64,000 nucleotides of DNA from Triticum aestivum (taxonomy: Eukaryota > Streptophyta > Magnoliopsida > Poales > Poaceae), in contig NC_057814.1 of NCBI RefSeq assembly GCF_018294505.1, positions 34,268,768 to 34,332,767 on the forward strand. Reading direction: 5' to 3'. Both the position numbers and the translations under genes were made by a program. Of the stretch, positions 30,625-41,057 are shown piece by piece (the first letter of the stretch is position 1; the number at the start of each line of letters is the position of its first letter). A model generated the notes under the pieces. It had not been told where the DNA came from. It did no database searches and was given only the letters and a program-made list of their open reading frames with translations.

Positions 30625-31771
30625 CTTAGGATCCTACTTGCCACTAGTGTTTTTTAGCTGAGCCCTCTCTCCCTGTCTCGATCCTGTGGGTGGGCCACCC
30701 ATGTGTGTCCACAACTAACTGGTCTGTGGACCCGGCGATTTGGCTCCGAATGTTCTTTCCTCCCTAACACATGCTCTGCTCTGCCTCATGAAATTGAGTT
30801 CACCAACCGTTGGAACTGCAAAATTGTACTGCACCCACAGTACTCCTGGCACTATCTTATTAGATTAGTTATACTACATCGATCATCATCAGGTTCACCT
30901 TTCCTTTTTGCCCAAATGTTGCCACTAACCACATACTACATCCACCATCAACATCATCGGCATGCATACTAACCGTCGACAAAAAGGTAGTGATCTCCAA
31001 ATGCTCTCCACTCAAATGTCCATCAATCCAGAGTGCAATATCTTTTGCCCAATCTTCAACTCCATCCCTGAACACACAAGCATACACACGGGTAGGTAGG
31101 TGACAGGATAGGGAGGCTTTGGAGTGGTGACTTTTCCAGCGTCCACTCCATCGAGCGTTGATCTATCTATCATCTTCCACACCCCTAAAATGGTAGCACC
31201 AGCCTTAGCTTCGATTGTCCATCCACCCATGGCAGCCACTTTCTGCAACCAAGCTACTACGTACTACTACAAAGAAACTTCACATCCTACTTAATGCTAG
31301 CTCCAATACCGGTAGTGCACAAACAAACATACACAAAGCCATCTCATGTCAAGACGATCGAGATCGATGAAGCATGCCATTCCAAGATGGATCGTGAAAT
31401 GCCTCAGTATTTTGGGGGCAACCATGTATGTATGGACGTATGGATGGTGGTGGGACTCACATCCCATCACTCATTTGTCCATCTCTTCCCATTCCTAGTA
31501 TACCAATTGGAGCGTGTATGAAAGAAGATTTCTCTGCTCCCTTGGTAGGGCATGCAAGCAAGCGAGCGAGTGCACCTCCCTCACAAGTCACACCCCCCTA
31601 GTAGCAGTGTAGTGCATCACAACGATCTACTGTAGATGAGGTCACTACTCACTAGCTAGCCCACCGCTTGCTACTTGCGGTAGAGTTGGGGCAGGTACAG
31701 AGCATTGTCATGTATGGGAGATCATATGGGTAAAATCAGTTTTGACCAGCGTATGTGTACTGCACTAGTAA
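30625..31771. other. Host sequence, no gene recognised
   Basis: Short frames only. There are no repeats beyond short CATG-rich stretches and no RNA gene. Confidence 0.4.
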
Positions 31772-31774
31772 TTA

Positions 31775-33454
31775 GAGCAACTTCAACGCGCCGACCCAAA
31801 CAGATGGCGAATTTGTCCGTTTTTTTGTCCGTTTGGGTTGGTCCGGCAGACACCAACATCCGCTTTCACATTTGGGTCGGCGCACGCGCCCAACGCTGGC
31901 CCGACTCCTTTTGACGGCGTGCGAAAAAAAATACAAAATTTTTGAAAATAAAAACAAACATTAATTAAATATTAAAGCCAGCCACGAAGACCGCCGATAG
32001 TCCACGCGTACATTAATTAACATTAAAAAAGTTAACTACGAGGAGGCGCGCTGCCCTAGGTGTCCTCGTCGTCGTCGTTCGGGCCGGTGAGGGTCGATGA
32101 GCGTCAGCGCAGGGCCGGCCCAGGGGGACGCTGTGTTCCAGACGACGTTGATGTCGGGCGCGGGTTGTGTGGCCGCGGGCTGTGCCGCCGCTGCCTGGGC
32201 CTGGCGCGCCTCCTCCTCTGCCTCGCACTGCTCCTCCTAGGCATCGCACTCAAGCTGCTCGAGGTACTCGCTGTGGTGGCGCTCCTCGGCCAGCCGTCGC
32301 TGGCGCCATTGCTCGAGGTACGCCGACTCCTGCGCCGGAGTCACCCCGAGCCAGATTGGCGGCGCGCTCACGTACTCCTGCACTTCTCCGGTCCAGGAGT
32401 AGCGCTCGAGGGGGGGCGGCTCCGGCTCGGCCTTGACTGGGGACGGGGGTGGGGGGGGCACCGGCGGCACGACGAAGCCGCCCGCCACGGACAGTGCCAT
32501 GGCCTCCGCCATGGCCGCCTGGTACGCCGCCTCCTCCTCCTCGTCCTCCTCTGCCCTGCGCCGCTCCTCCTCGCTCCCCCGAATGACAGCCGCCATGGCC
32601 GCCTGGTAGGCGACCTCCGCCTCCTGGTCCTCGTCACGAACGACGATGGGGGCGACGGGGAGCTGCGGGTGGCTTCATGGCCGCCTCGCCTCCTCGTGCT
32701 CGAAGGCGAACCAACGAGCCTAATAGGGCGAGTCGACGTCGTACGCGGCCTCGCGGCGCTGCTCCGGCGTCAGCAGCGCCCGCCGGCGCCGCACCTCTTC
32801 CGCGTGCGCCCTAGCCGACCGCGGCGCCGCCGGCACCGGGATCCTATCCGGATCCAAATTCCAGTCGTGCGGCAGGGTCACGTCCGGGTAGGGGAGAGGG
32901 ACGCGGTGCTGCCAGTGCCACTCCACCTGGTGCACTGGCTCGCTGACGCACTGCCTCGGCCGGCGAGAAGGCGGGGGAGAGGGGTGGCCGGGGACTTGCC
33001 CTTTGCTTAGCCAGAGCCGGAGACGGAGGAGAACCCCAACTTTGCTTGGCTAGAGGTGGCTAGGGTTGCCGCCGACGGGGGAGCAGAGGGTGGCGAGATA
33101 AGGACGGGGTCTTTCTGGAACCGGATGAGGATCCCCCCCCCCCCCCCGCACGCTCGGATTAAAAAAGGTCGCTGACACGTGGGCCCGAGGTGGACGGTCG
33201 TCATAAATTAAGCTGGCCGCGGTAGTTGGGCGGCCGCCAGGTGGGCACGTACCGGACACCCAGAAGGCGCGCGAGGCGTCCGCTTCGCGTCCGCACCGAC
33301 GCATTTCGGCCGCAAATTAGGGTCGCCAATGCGTCAGCGCAGAAGCGAAGCGGATGCATTTTGGGTTTGGATCGGCGCGTTGGGCCTTCACTTTTGTCCG
33401 CGCGACCCAAACGGATGCAGGCTGCCGTTTTGCGTCGGTGCGTTGGAGTTGCTC
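31775..33454 (-). mobile_element. Non-autonomous PIF/Harbinger element 1
   Basis: Ends are GAGCAACTTCAACGCGCCGACCC at the left and, inverted at the right, GAGCAACTCCAACGCACCGACG. The target duplication TTA lies at 31772-31774 and 33455-33457. There is no transposase. The minus strand holds a GC-rich broken reading frame. The run of 16 C at about 33126 may be a sequencing problem. Confidence 0.85.
32056..32995 (-). pseudogene. GC-rich Harbinger-borne reading frame, function unknown
   Basis: Minus-strand blocks with protein-like composition: 32935-32720 (WHWQHRVPLPYPDV and EEVRRRRALLTPEQRR) and 32596-32237 (a Glu-rich helix, PPPPPSPVKAEPEPPP and LEQWRQRRLAEERHH), ending near 32056 in an acidic tail. 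Stops at 32720 and 32237 and a frame change near 32640 break it. It has none of the DDE or Myb-like features of Harbinger proteins. It could be a captured gene or a family-specific protein. Confidence 0.45.
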
Positions 33455-33457
33455 TTA

Positions 33458-33773
33458 TCACACAAACAAAAGAGCTGCTTTTTTTTACGTGAAAGAACTG
33501 TATATTTTATCCTCTTTTTCGCTTTGCGATGTTTTCACGACAAAAAAGAAACAGATTTAGAGGCGCGCTCTCTCACTCTCTCTCTCTCATCGTGGTTGGC
33601 TTTATCACTTTTTGTTTCCACCACAAAAACCAATAGGTTCAGACTTCAGAGGCTCATGCATGCCTATTAGAGTAAGACTTCAAAGCTCACAAATTACAAG
33701 GGAGGAAGTTTCTTTTTCACATAGACGTACTTGCAGTATGTGTGTGTCTCTCTCTCTCTTATCATAGTTGGCT
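33458..33773. other. Short host spacer between Harbinger elements
   Basis: Contains two CT-rich microsatellites (33569-33590, 33747-33762). No gene. Confidence 0.4.
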
Positions 33774-33776
33774 TTA

Positions 33777-35007
33777 GGGCATCCCAACGCCGACCCTCAA
33801 ACCATTGTACGGTATGAACGTGTTCTATCATCCAACGCGGTCCTGTATCCGTCCGCCGAGCGGTTCGAACGTAATTTTTCCCGCAAATTTGAAGGAAAGA
33901 GGAGCGGGGTTTGCAGGAGTCCGGACAGCAGCCACGTAGGATTCCCACACCCCCGGCCCACTGAATCCTCCTCTCGGTCTTATTTTATTTCAATCCGCTC
34001 CTTCTCCCCCTTACTTTGCATTCTAAACCTCCTCCTCCAACGCCGCCGCCGCCGATGTACCTCTCCGGCCACCATACAAGCATTGCCGGACCTCCACAAC
34101 CAGCACCGACGCGCCCGCTCGCCTTTACGACGGTGTTATCCACCAAGGACCCGTCCGTAGCCAGGTACACTCCTCCTCCCGTGTCGGCGACGTCCATGGC
34201 AGACACCACGCCTGGCAGGTGTTCGGTCAAGCCATTAAGCTAATTTTGGAATGTCATGTCATTTTTTTAGAGTATAAAAGGATGGTGGGATACTCGAGCA
34301 TGGGATTTGAGTTGTTGTGCGATGCGTGGTTGGCCGTATCCGCGGATTTCGTAGGCATGCACAAAAGGGGGCTCTTCTGGCAGTGCGTGCATGATTCGTT
34401 TCACGCGTGAAAGCACATTTGTGCCCTATGAATTGCACATCATCCAACAACGGAATATGAGGTCGTTATCATATCGATTATACGCTGTCCAGACCACCGT
34501 CAAAAAAATTATGTGACACGGTTACTCGGCTGTAGGCAAGGTGGCCATTGCGCACAGCATCGTATGAGATCATAAATTTTGCTTCTTCTTGCTCAACTTG
34601 TCAATTGAATCATTCATTCACTGAATGTTGCTCTACACATTGTGTAGTTCGTAAGCGCTATCGTGATGTACCTCATGATAGGAGGATGGCCATTTAGGTA
34701 CATACATTGTTGGATGAAACTGAAGGGGCAGTATGTCTGGGATGACATGATCTGTTTATGAAATACTTGTTGATCACCTGCTTATCTCGTGGAATTTGAA
34801 CTATTGTTGTACTAAACTTATTTGCATGTTATGTATGGATGATTTGTGCTATTGTATATCCGGACTTTGATAAATTCCGTCGGTTTTGCATGAATTTCAT
34901 CCTGTCTGTTGAAATGTTGTTTTAGTTCTATGCGGATAGCGTTGGATGGTCGGCTCCCTTATCTGTGATGCGGGACCAAATTTTATGGGTCAGCAATGGA
35001 GATGCCC
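33777..35007. mobile_element. Non-autonomous PIF/Harbinger element 2
   Basis: The left end is GGGCATCCCAACGCCGACCC; the right end, inverted, is GGGCATCTCCATTGCTGACCC. TTA lies at 33774-33776 and 35008-35010. Only short frames are present inside, for example a Pro-rich one at 34053-34243. No transposase. Confidence 0.85.
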
Positions 35008-35074
35008 TTATCTCTTCCTGATCAAACCTACCAACACTAGTAGAAAAAGGGTCAAATGTGAAGCACATTAGTGT

Positions 35075-35270
35075 CGGTTTGATTTTGAGCCGGCACTAAT
35101 GTGTCCATTAGTGCCGATTCCAACGGCTAGGCGGGAGGAGCTCTTTAGTACCAGTTCGTGGCGAACCTTCAGCACCGGTTCGTGCCACGAACCGGTACTA
35201 ATGAGGTTGTGGCCCCACGAGCACCTTTAGTACCGGTTCGTGGCATGAACCGGTACTAGAGTTTCTTACT
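35075..35270. repeat. CACTA-3 left subterminal cluster
   Basis: Motifs TTTAGTACCGGTTCGTGGC with GAACCGGTACTA. The ACCGGT core replaces the CCCGGG-type core of CACTA-1 and CACTA-2. Confidence 0.85.
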
Positions 35271-35282
35271 AAGCTGTTTTTT

Positions 35283-35326
35283 AGTCCCACCTCGCGAAGA
35301 GAGAGGCACTAGGAGCGGTTTATAAG
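35283..35326 (+). promoter_or_regulatory. snRNA-type promoter, module C
   Basis: AGTCCCACCTCG (35283-35294), exactly 24 bp, then TTTATAAG (35319-35326). It lies near the left terminus rather than beside the second gene. Confidence 0.72.
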
Positions 35327-35349
35327 CCCTGAGTGCAGAGACGATGAAG

Positions 35350-35488
35350 AAGAGGCGCAATGCTCACCTTCACGTTGCTTAGCTTCAAGCCTTGAGGAAT
35401 AGGGTAGACTGCATGGAGCTATGTGCAGTGCAGTCTACACTATTCCGAAAGGCTTGAAGTTAATTAACGAGCATTGCGCCTCTTTTTT
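35350..35488 (+). ncRNA. Predicted Pol III hairpin RNA C
   Basis: The U6-like start position (31 bases after the first T of the TATA box) is 35350, exactly the base of a hairpin. AGAGGCGCAATGCTC (35351-35365) pairs perfectly with 35469-35483. Inner helices pair 35383-35391 with 35451-35459, 35396-35402 with 35440-35446, and 35404-35413 with 35429-35438, around a 15-base loop. Transcription would stop in T6 (35483-35488), leaving a short 3' U tail. Promoter, stem base and terminator therefore agree to within a base or two. It resembles a microRNA precursor. Its sequence is not that of RNAs A, B and D. Confidence 0.65.
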
Positions 35489-35499
35489 ATTTTTAATAA

Positions 35500-37010
35500 C
35501 TTATTACAACTCCGGACTTCTTGTGTTACGGCAAAAACTGGATGCACTTCGTGTACAAACTGGACAATACGGCAAAAACTGGATGCACTTCGTATACAAA
35601 CTGGACAATCTCTTTCGAAGTATCAGGGCCGGTTTCGGACGAAAACTCATCTGTTACACCGGCACTTCATTTTTTAAAACTTATTACAACTCCAGACTTT
35701 TTTTCCGTTCAGTACGCACCATTCAAAACGACGTCATCAATTTTCAACACTTTCTGACATCATTTGCTATTTTCAGTCATTTACCAATTTGTTTTCAGAG
35801 GTAAATGACCGTGAAATTGAAAATCGCTACAAAATGAACTCTGAAAATGTTGAAACTTGGCATCGTATCATCATTTCACCCACATATCATGTGCAAGAGA
35901 GTAGAGAGGGTTACGGCAAAAGCTGGACGCACTTCGTGTACAAACTGGACAATCTCTTTCGGAGTATCAGGGCTTCGGACGAGAACTCATCTGTTACACC
36001 GGCACTTCATGTTTTTTAAACTTAATTGAACTCCAGACTATTTTTGCGTTCAGTACGCACCATTCAAAGCGACGTCATCAATTTCCAACACGTTCTAACA
36101 TCATTTGCTGTTTTTCAGTCATTTACCGATTTGTTTAGAGAGCTAAATGACCGTGAAATTGAAAATCGCTACAAAATGAACTCTGAAAATGTTGAAACTT
36201 GGCATGGTATCATCATTTCACCCACATAGCATGTGCAAGAGAGTAGAGAGGGTTACGGCAAAAGCTGGACGCACTTCGTGTACAAACTGGACAATCTCTT
36301 TCGGAGTATCAGGGCTTCGGACGAGAACTCATCTGTTACACCGGCACTTCATGTTTTTTAAACTTAATTGAACTCCAGACCATTTTTGCGTTCAGTACAA
36401 AGCATTCAAAGCGACGTCATCAATTTTCAACACTTTCTGACATCATTTGTTGTTTTCAGTCATTTACCGATTTGTTTTCAGAGCTAAATGACCGTGAAAT
36501 TGAAAGTCGCTACAAAATGAACTCTGAAAATGTTGAAACTTGGCATGGTATCATCATTTCACCCAAATAGCATGTGCAAGAGAGTAGAGAGGGTTACGGC
36601 AAAAACTGGACGCACTTCGTGTACAAACAAGACAATCTCTTTTGAAGTATCAGGGCTTCGGACGAGAACTCATCTGTTACACCGGCACTTCATGTTTTTT
36701 AAACTTAATTGAACTCCAGACTATTTTTGCGTTCAGTATGCAGCATTCAAAGCGACGTCATCAATTTTCAACACGTTCTGACATCATTTGCTGTTTTTCA
36801 GTCATTTACCGATTTGTTTAGAGAGCTAAATGACCGTGAAATTGAAAATCACTACAAAATGAACTCTGAAACTGTTAGAACTTGGCATGGTATCATCATT
36901 TCACCCGCATAGCATGTGCAAAAGAGTAAAGAGGGTCACGGCGAAAACTGGACGCACTTCGTGTACAAACTGGACAATCTCTTTCTGAGTATCAGGGTTT
37001 CGGACGAGAA
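35500..37010 (+). repeat. 342-bp tandem array of CACTA-3
   Basis: Anchors TTACGGC (or TCACGGC) at 35911, 36253, 36594 and 36936 give a period of 341-342 bp; a partial first unit starts at 35567, and a 41-bp block is doubled at 35526-35610. Each unit carries ATGACCGTGAAATTGAAA, TGGTATCATCATTTCACCC and TGCACTTCGTGTACAAAC-like text. A partial unit is also in CACTA-1 (7705-7945). Confidence 0.92.
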
Positions 37011-37167
37011 AGCAAAAATATTCACAAAGAAACTAAATACAGCAAAAAAACTACTCAGAAATAAATAGAAGAAAATAAATAAAACAGAAAAGTCAAAAAC
37101 TATATAAAAAAATTACTCAAAAATAAATAGAAGAAAATAAATAATGTAGAAAAGAAAAAAACTATGT
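37011..37167. other. A-rich spacer beyond hairpin RNA D
   Basis: Contains AGAAATAAATAGAAGAAAATAAAT twice. No gene. Confidence 0.4.
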
Positions 37168-37297
37168 AAAAAATTGTTGGGGCGCTGCCCAGTGGGCCTG
37201 CCAGACCTAAGGTGTGCAAATTCAGGCCTAGAAGGGCCAGCAGGCTCACAGGGCAGCGCACCATAGTTATGCCCAGAAGCCTGCTATATAGAGAAGT
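37168..37297 (-). ncRNA. Predicted Pol III hairpin RNA D
   Basis: Leftward RNA with a predicted start at 37297 and an end at T6 on the minus strand (37168-37173). The 5' part shares GCAGGCTT with RNAs A and B. The stem pairs 37251-37259 (GGGCAGCGC on plus) with 37182-37190, and 37240-37245 with 37196-37201. The sequence of the stem differs greatly from A and B while the fold is kept. Confidence 0.5.
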
Positions 37298-37320
37298 TCG
37301 AAGGAGCAGCCGCGACTGGG

Positions 37321-37364
37321 TTTATAAACCAGTGCGGCTGCCCTTCGCTCGGCGAGGTGGGACT
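37321..37364 (-). promoter_or_regulatory. snRNA-type promoter, module D
   Basis: Minus strand: AGTCCCACCTCG (37364-37353), 24 bp, TTTATAAA (37328-37321). It is divergent from the second-gene TATA box at 37562, with the internal cluster between. An inverted repeat (GGCAGCCGCACTGG with CCAGTCGCGGCTG) flanks the TATA box, as in module A. Confidence 0.7.
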
Positions 37365-37394
37365 AAACATTGTGCACCGCCGGTGGCAGCGCAC

Positions 37395-37560
37395 AACCAT
37401 TAGTACCGGTTGGTGGCTCCAACCGGTATTAATGTGTGGGCCATTAGTACCGGTTCATGCCACGGACCGGTACTAAAGGTGGCCGTTTCCCGCCGCTTGA
37501 CCTGGCGAAAATTGGCGTTTAGTACCGGTTGGAGCCACCAACCGGTACTAAAGGCCCCTC
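37395..37560. repeat. CACTA-3 internal palindrome cluster
   Basis: Three hairpins of TTAGTACCGGTTGGTGGC or TTCATGCC with complements, just before the second-gene TATA box. Confidence 0.85.
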
Positions 37561-37561
37561 C

Positions 37562-37569
37562 TATATATA
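37562..37569 (+). promoter_or_regulatory. TATA box of the CACTA-3 second gene
   Basis: CCTATATATACGGC follows the internal palindromes; a CG-rich leader with a (CA)n tract (37826-37850) follows. Confidence 0.65.
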
Positions 37570-37859
37570 CGGCACTTACGAAAAATTCAGTTTCATCGAC
37601 CACCACTTCTTCTCCAACTTCTTCGCTTGACATCGCCGCCGCCGCGCTGTCGCCCATTTCGCGCTGCCCCCGCCGCGCGCCATCGCCCCCGCCGCCCGTC
37701 GTCGCCGTCCCCATCGTCGCCATCTCGATCGCGTCGTCACCCCCGGCCCGCCGCCCGTCATCGCGCCGTCCCCGTCTCGTCGCCGTCTCGCACCGCCGCC
37801 CGTACACCGCCGCCCCCCGCTCGTACACACACACATACACACACACACACATATTTTTT

Positions 37860-38580
37860 TTACTTGTTTTCTGTTTTCTGTTGTTTAGATTAATGTTAGA
37901 TGAATTACGTAGATAAAAATGTTACAATGTTAATGTTAGATGAATTATATGGAAAAGATATTAAATATTAATGTCAATTTTTGATGAATTAGCTAGATAT
38001 ATATTAATTAGGTATATATATGAGATTTGAACTAGTTGAATTAATATAACTAGTTTATTTTTAGTATGAAAATTAATAAACAAGTTTATTTTTAGTAAGA
38101 AAATTTAGGTATATGAGATTATTTGAACTAGTTGAATTAATATAACTAGTTTATTTTTAGTAAATGCTTAGTTGAACTAGTTGAATTAGTAGAACTAGTT
38201 TATTTTTAGTAAGAAAATTTAGGTATATGAGATTTGATGATCTAATTAAAATATTACTATATATAGCTACTTTATATATTTAAGTAAGAAAATTAATAGA
38301 ACTAGTTTATTTTTAGTAAATTCTTAGTTGAATTATTTGAATTAATAGAACTAGTTTATTTTTAGTAAGAAAATTTAGATATCTGAGATTTGATGATCTA
38401 ATTAAAATATTACTATATAGAACTAGCTACTTTATTTTAGTAAGAAAATTAATAGAACAAGTTTTTTTTAGTAAATGCTTAGTTGAATTTGTTAAATTAA
38501 TAGAACTAGTTGAATTAATAGAAGTAGTTGAATTAGTTGAATTAATAGAACTAGTAAGTGTTTAATGTTTCACCTATATG
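37860..38580. repeat. AT-rich intron with AACTAGTTTATTTTTAGTAAG repeats
   Basis: About eight copies of ACTAGTTTATTTTTAGTAA with GTTGAATTAATA spacers. The reverse complement of the theme makes up the CACTA-1 array at 5440-5990, so both lie in the same intron of homologous genes. Confidence 0.75.
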
Positions 38581-38592
38581 AACATAGGAAAT

Positions 38593-39825
38593 GTCGTCTG
38601 ACGACGAAAAAGATTTCATTAAGTGCGAATACTGTGAAGACCCGCGCGGTTGTGCGACAGAGATTTCCTTGTTGATGATAGGCGCTTCAGCATCAAGCTG
38701 GATGAGACCTTCGAAGTGGATACAGTAAGTCACAACGACAAGTCTTTTTTCGTAATTAAGCATGACTTATATATGCTTCATTTGCTTCAACTTATAATTT
38801 TAAATTTTCACTATTCTACTAGCGCATCCCCTGCCATGCAAGAATTTTTGTCTTGGATAAGATAGGTTTCAGTGCTATGGAAACTATGGAGGTAAAGAGA
38901 GTTTACCTGAAGACCGAGCATGGTTATACTTTCAACGTCAAATTATACAATGCAGACACGTACACCTATTTTGAATGCAAAACTTGGCAAGCACGATGCG
39001 AGGCTTATGCATTTGAGCCTGATATGGTTATCACCTTTGATATTCGTCCGGAAGATGATATTGAAGGTAATAAAGACATCTGGGTCGATGTGCAGACGCC
39101 TCCAGTTCTACCATTATGTGAGTTTCTCAACCATATTTAAGTCTTTGATATTGTTTATTCAAAAATAGTTGACAACTAATTTCTATTGGCAGCTTATTTC
39201 CATTTAAGCAAACATGTCCGGCGCTTGGTAGACAGGACCTACTACTGTCCTGGAGCTGAACTAAACTGCGAGGAGATAAGTCATTATGTTTCATGGCTTG
39301 AGGATCTTCATACTGTCAAGACAAATTTTTCTTCCTGCACTTAGAAATGTTAGTACTCAAAACGTGCGACCAATAGTGATCGTATTGAACTACGGTCACA
39401 TCTATTTACGAAAGATGGTAAGATTTTTACTATTTGTCCTCAGTGCATCTTTTGCATACATTATTTTTTTGCTAAACTTTCATTGCTAAGTATATTAATT
39501 ATTATATGATGTTCTTTAACAGGGACTCCTGATGACAGTTGTGCCTCAGTGGATCGAGACTAAAGGTCACATGTCAATGGTTAGCTTACGGCCAAGATAT
39601 CCTACATTGCACATGAGTGCATTCAGGATTTCTAATAGCGATGAATGCTTAATAGTGAAAGATTGGAGCAAAATTGTTAACAATCCCAGAGAAGTACTAG
39701 GGGGCAGCAATGAGAAGCGCAGCCCACGATTAGGAGACAGGTTCATCTGCATGCTCCAGTATGATGAATCAGGAGAGCTATACATGTTCTATGCTATTTT
39801 ACTTGAGAGAGAGCAGCATGAGTGA
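38593..39825 (+). pseudogene. B3-domain-like second gene of CACTA-3
   Basis: Four exons: 38593 to about 38727 (MSSDDEKDFIKCEYCED, then DDRRFSIKLDETFEVDT after a one-base shift near 38665), about 38823-39119 (the B3-like block: VKRVYLKTEHGYTFNVKLYN, WQARCEAYAFEPDMVITFDI), 39193-39419 and 39523-39825 (MSMVSLRPRYPTLHMSAFRI, a second B3-like domain ending in FYAILLEREQHE). Splice acceptors (TTGGCAG at 39192, TTTAACAG at 39522) fit. Exon 3 has stops near 39345. The protein would bind DNA if B3 is right, replacing the TNPA/Ulp1 gene seen in CACTA-2. Homologous to 2994-4150. Confidence 0.6.
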
Positions 39826-40163
39826 TTTAGCTAGTTCATGCTCTTAGTACTTGTCCTCTCATGTCCGTGCGTCCTGAACTTAATCTCAAAGGGTGATTTG
39901 CTTTTGTGGTGTTATGAACGCTTATAATATCATGACCATGTTGAACTTGATGATATCTTTGCTTCTGGTACAAGTGAATGTTTTTTCTTTAAGCTAGTGT
40001 TGGTGGTGATTAGATAGCGGTAATGACTGATGATTAAACAGTGGTAATGACGACTATGATGATTTTTAGCTAGCTAGTATACTGTTGTTGATGATATGAT
40101 GCAAGAGTTTTTATATTAATATGATGATGATGATGATGAGTTATTATATCATTTATGAAAGAA
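39826..40163. other. 3' region of the CACTA-3 gene
   Basis: Untranslated; contains a (GAT)n run at 40121-40139. No gene. Confidence 0.4.
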
Positions 40164-40337
40164 ACCACAGATTAGTTTAAGCTGGATGGATCCTAGCTAA
40201 GTGATCAAGTATATGCTATATCCATATTATACTTGATCACTTAATTATAGGTGATCAAGTATAATATGGATATGGCATATACTTGATCACTTAGCTAGCT
40301 AGGATCCACATGCATCCAGTCAAAACTAATCTGCGGT
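40164..40337. ncRNA. Long perfect hairpin in CACTA-3 (possible small-RNA precursor)
   Basis: Arms 40164-40240 and 40250-40337 are almost exact reverse complements (GATCAAGTATA(A/T), AGCTAGGATCC, AGATTAGTTT and complements) around a loop of about 10 bases. Position matches the 2603-2718 hairpin of CACTA-1: after the B3-like gene and before the terminal cluster. The sequences of the two hairpins differ. Confidence 0.6.
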
Positions 40338-40436
40338 ATTTTCACCTAATGATTTAACAACTAAAATAATCATTAAATTAAATTGAAAACACAAAATTAA
40401 AGAAAAATAAAAAATAATACCAAAACACCCCCCAAA

Positions 40437-40612
40437 CATTTAGTACCGGTTGGTGTTTCCTGCACGCACCCGGGCCTGGCTCGTGCCACGTGGTGGCGCT
40501 TTAGCGCCGGTTCATGATGAACCGGTACTAAGGGGGACCTTTAGTCCCCACTCTTTAGTGCCGGTTGTGAAACCGACAAAGGCCCTTACGAACCGGCGCT
40601 AAAGCCAGGTTC
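40437..40612. repeat. CACTA-3 right subterminal cluster
   Basis: TTTAGTACCGGTTGG, TTTAGCGCCGGTTCATGATGA and AACCGGCGCTAAA motifs; a GCGCCGG core appears only here. Confidence 0.8.
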
Positions 40613-40625
40613 TGCACTAGTGCAA

Positions 40626-40981
40626 ACCCTTCTCATCTTATCTCCCCCTGGCCCGGGCCATCGACATGCATGCAAATGATGCATTGCAAGCTCTGCCTTC
40701 ACTCACACGGCCTGTGCCAACAATAATATGTCCACGGGGTAACCTACTAGCTCTTTGCTGCTCCCTCCTTCACGGATTCAATGATGGGTTCCATCGATGT
40801 ATTCACCCATCCTCCCCATGCATGGTCTACATAAACACATATACATGCTACTACTATAAATAATACGTGCTGAGCTGCTGCATTATGCAGTGTGCACTGA
40901 GATGCAGCAACCTCCATGAGGTCCGTCCATCCATCCAAATGGAAGGAACCGATAAAACATAAATTCAATTCACGTCGTTTT

Positions 40982-41057
<76 letters not shown>

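Larger units (their letters stand above)
35035..40622 (+). mobile_element. CACTA-3, 5.6-kb non-autonomous CACTA element
   Basis: The left end is CACTAGTAGAAAAAGGG (35035). The right end is GGTTCTGCACTAGTG (to 40622), so the terminal match is only about 8 bp. The target duplication is CAA (35032-35034, 40623-40625). It has no TNP2. It contains two hairpin-RNA modules, a 342-bp tandem array, an internal palindrome cluster, a B3-like gene and a long terminal hairpin. Movement would need TNP2 from a relative. Confidence 0.9.

Noticed and set aside
33126..33148. Run of C as a biological feature
   Set aside because: Long C homopolymers here, at 58146 and at 60149 are more likely slippage or sequencing length errors; they were not used as evidence of frameshifts.
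35500..37010. CRISPR-like array
   Set aside because: Units are 342-bp direct tandem repeats without spacer structure inside a plant transposon; no cas genes.
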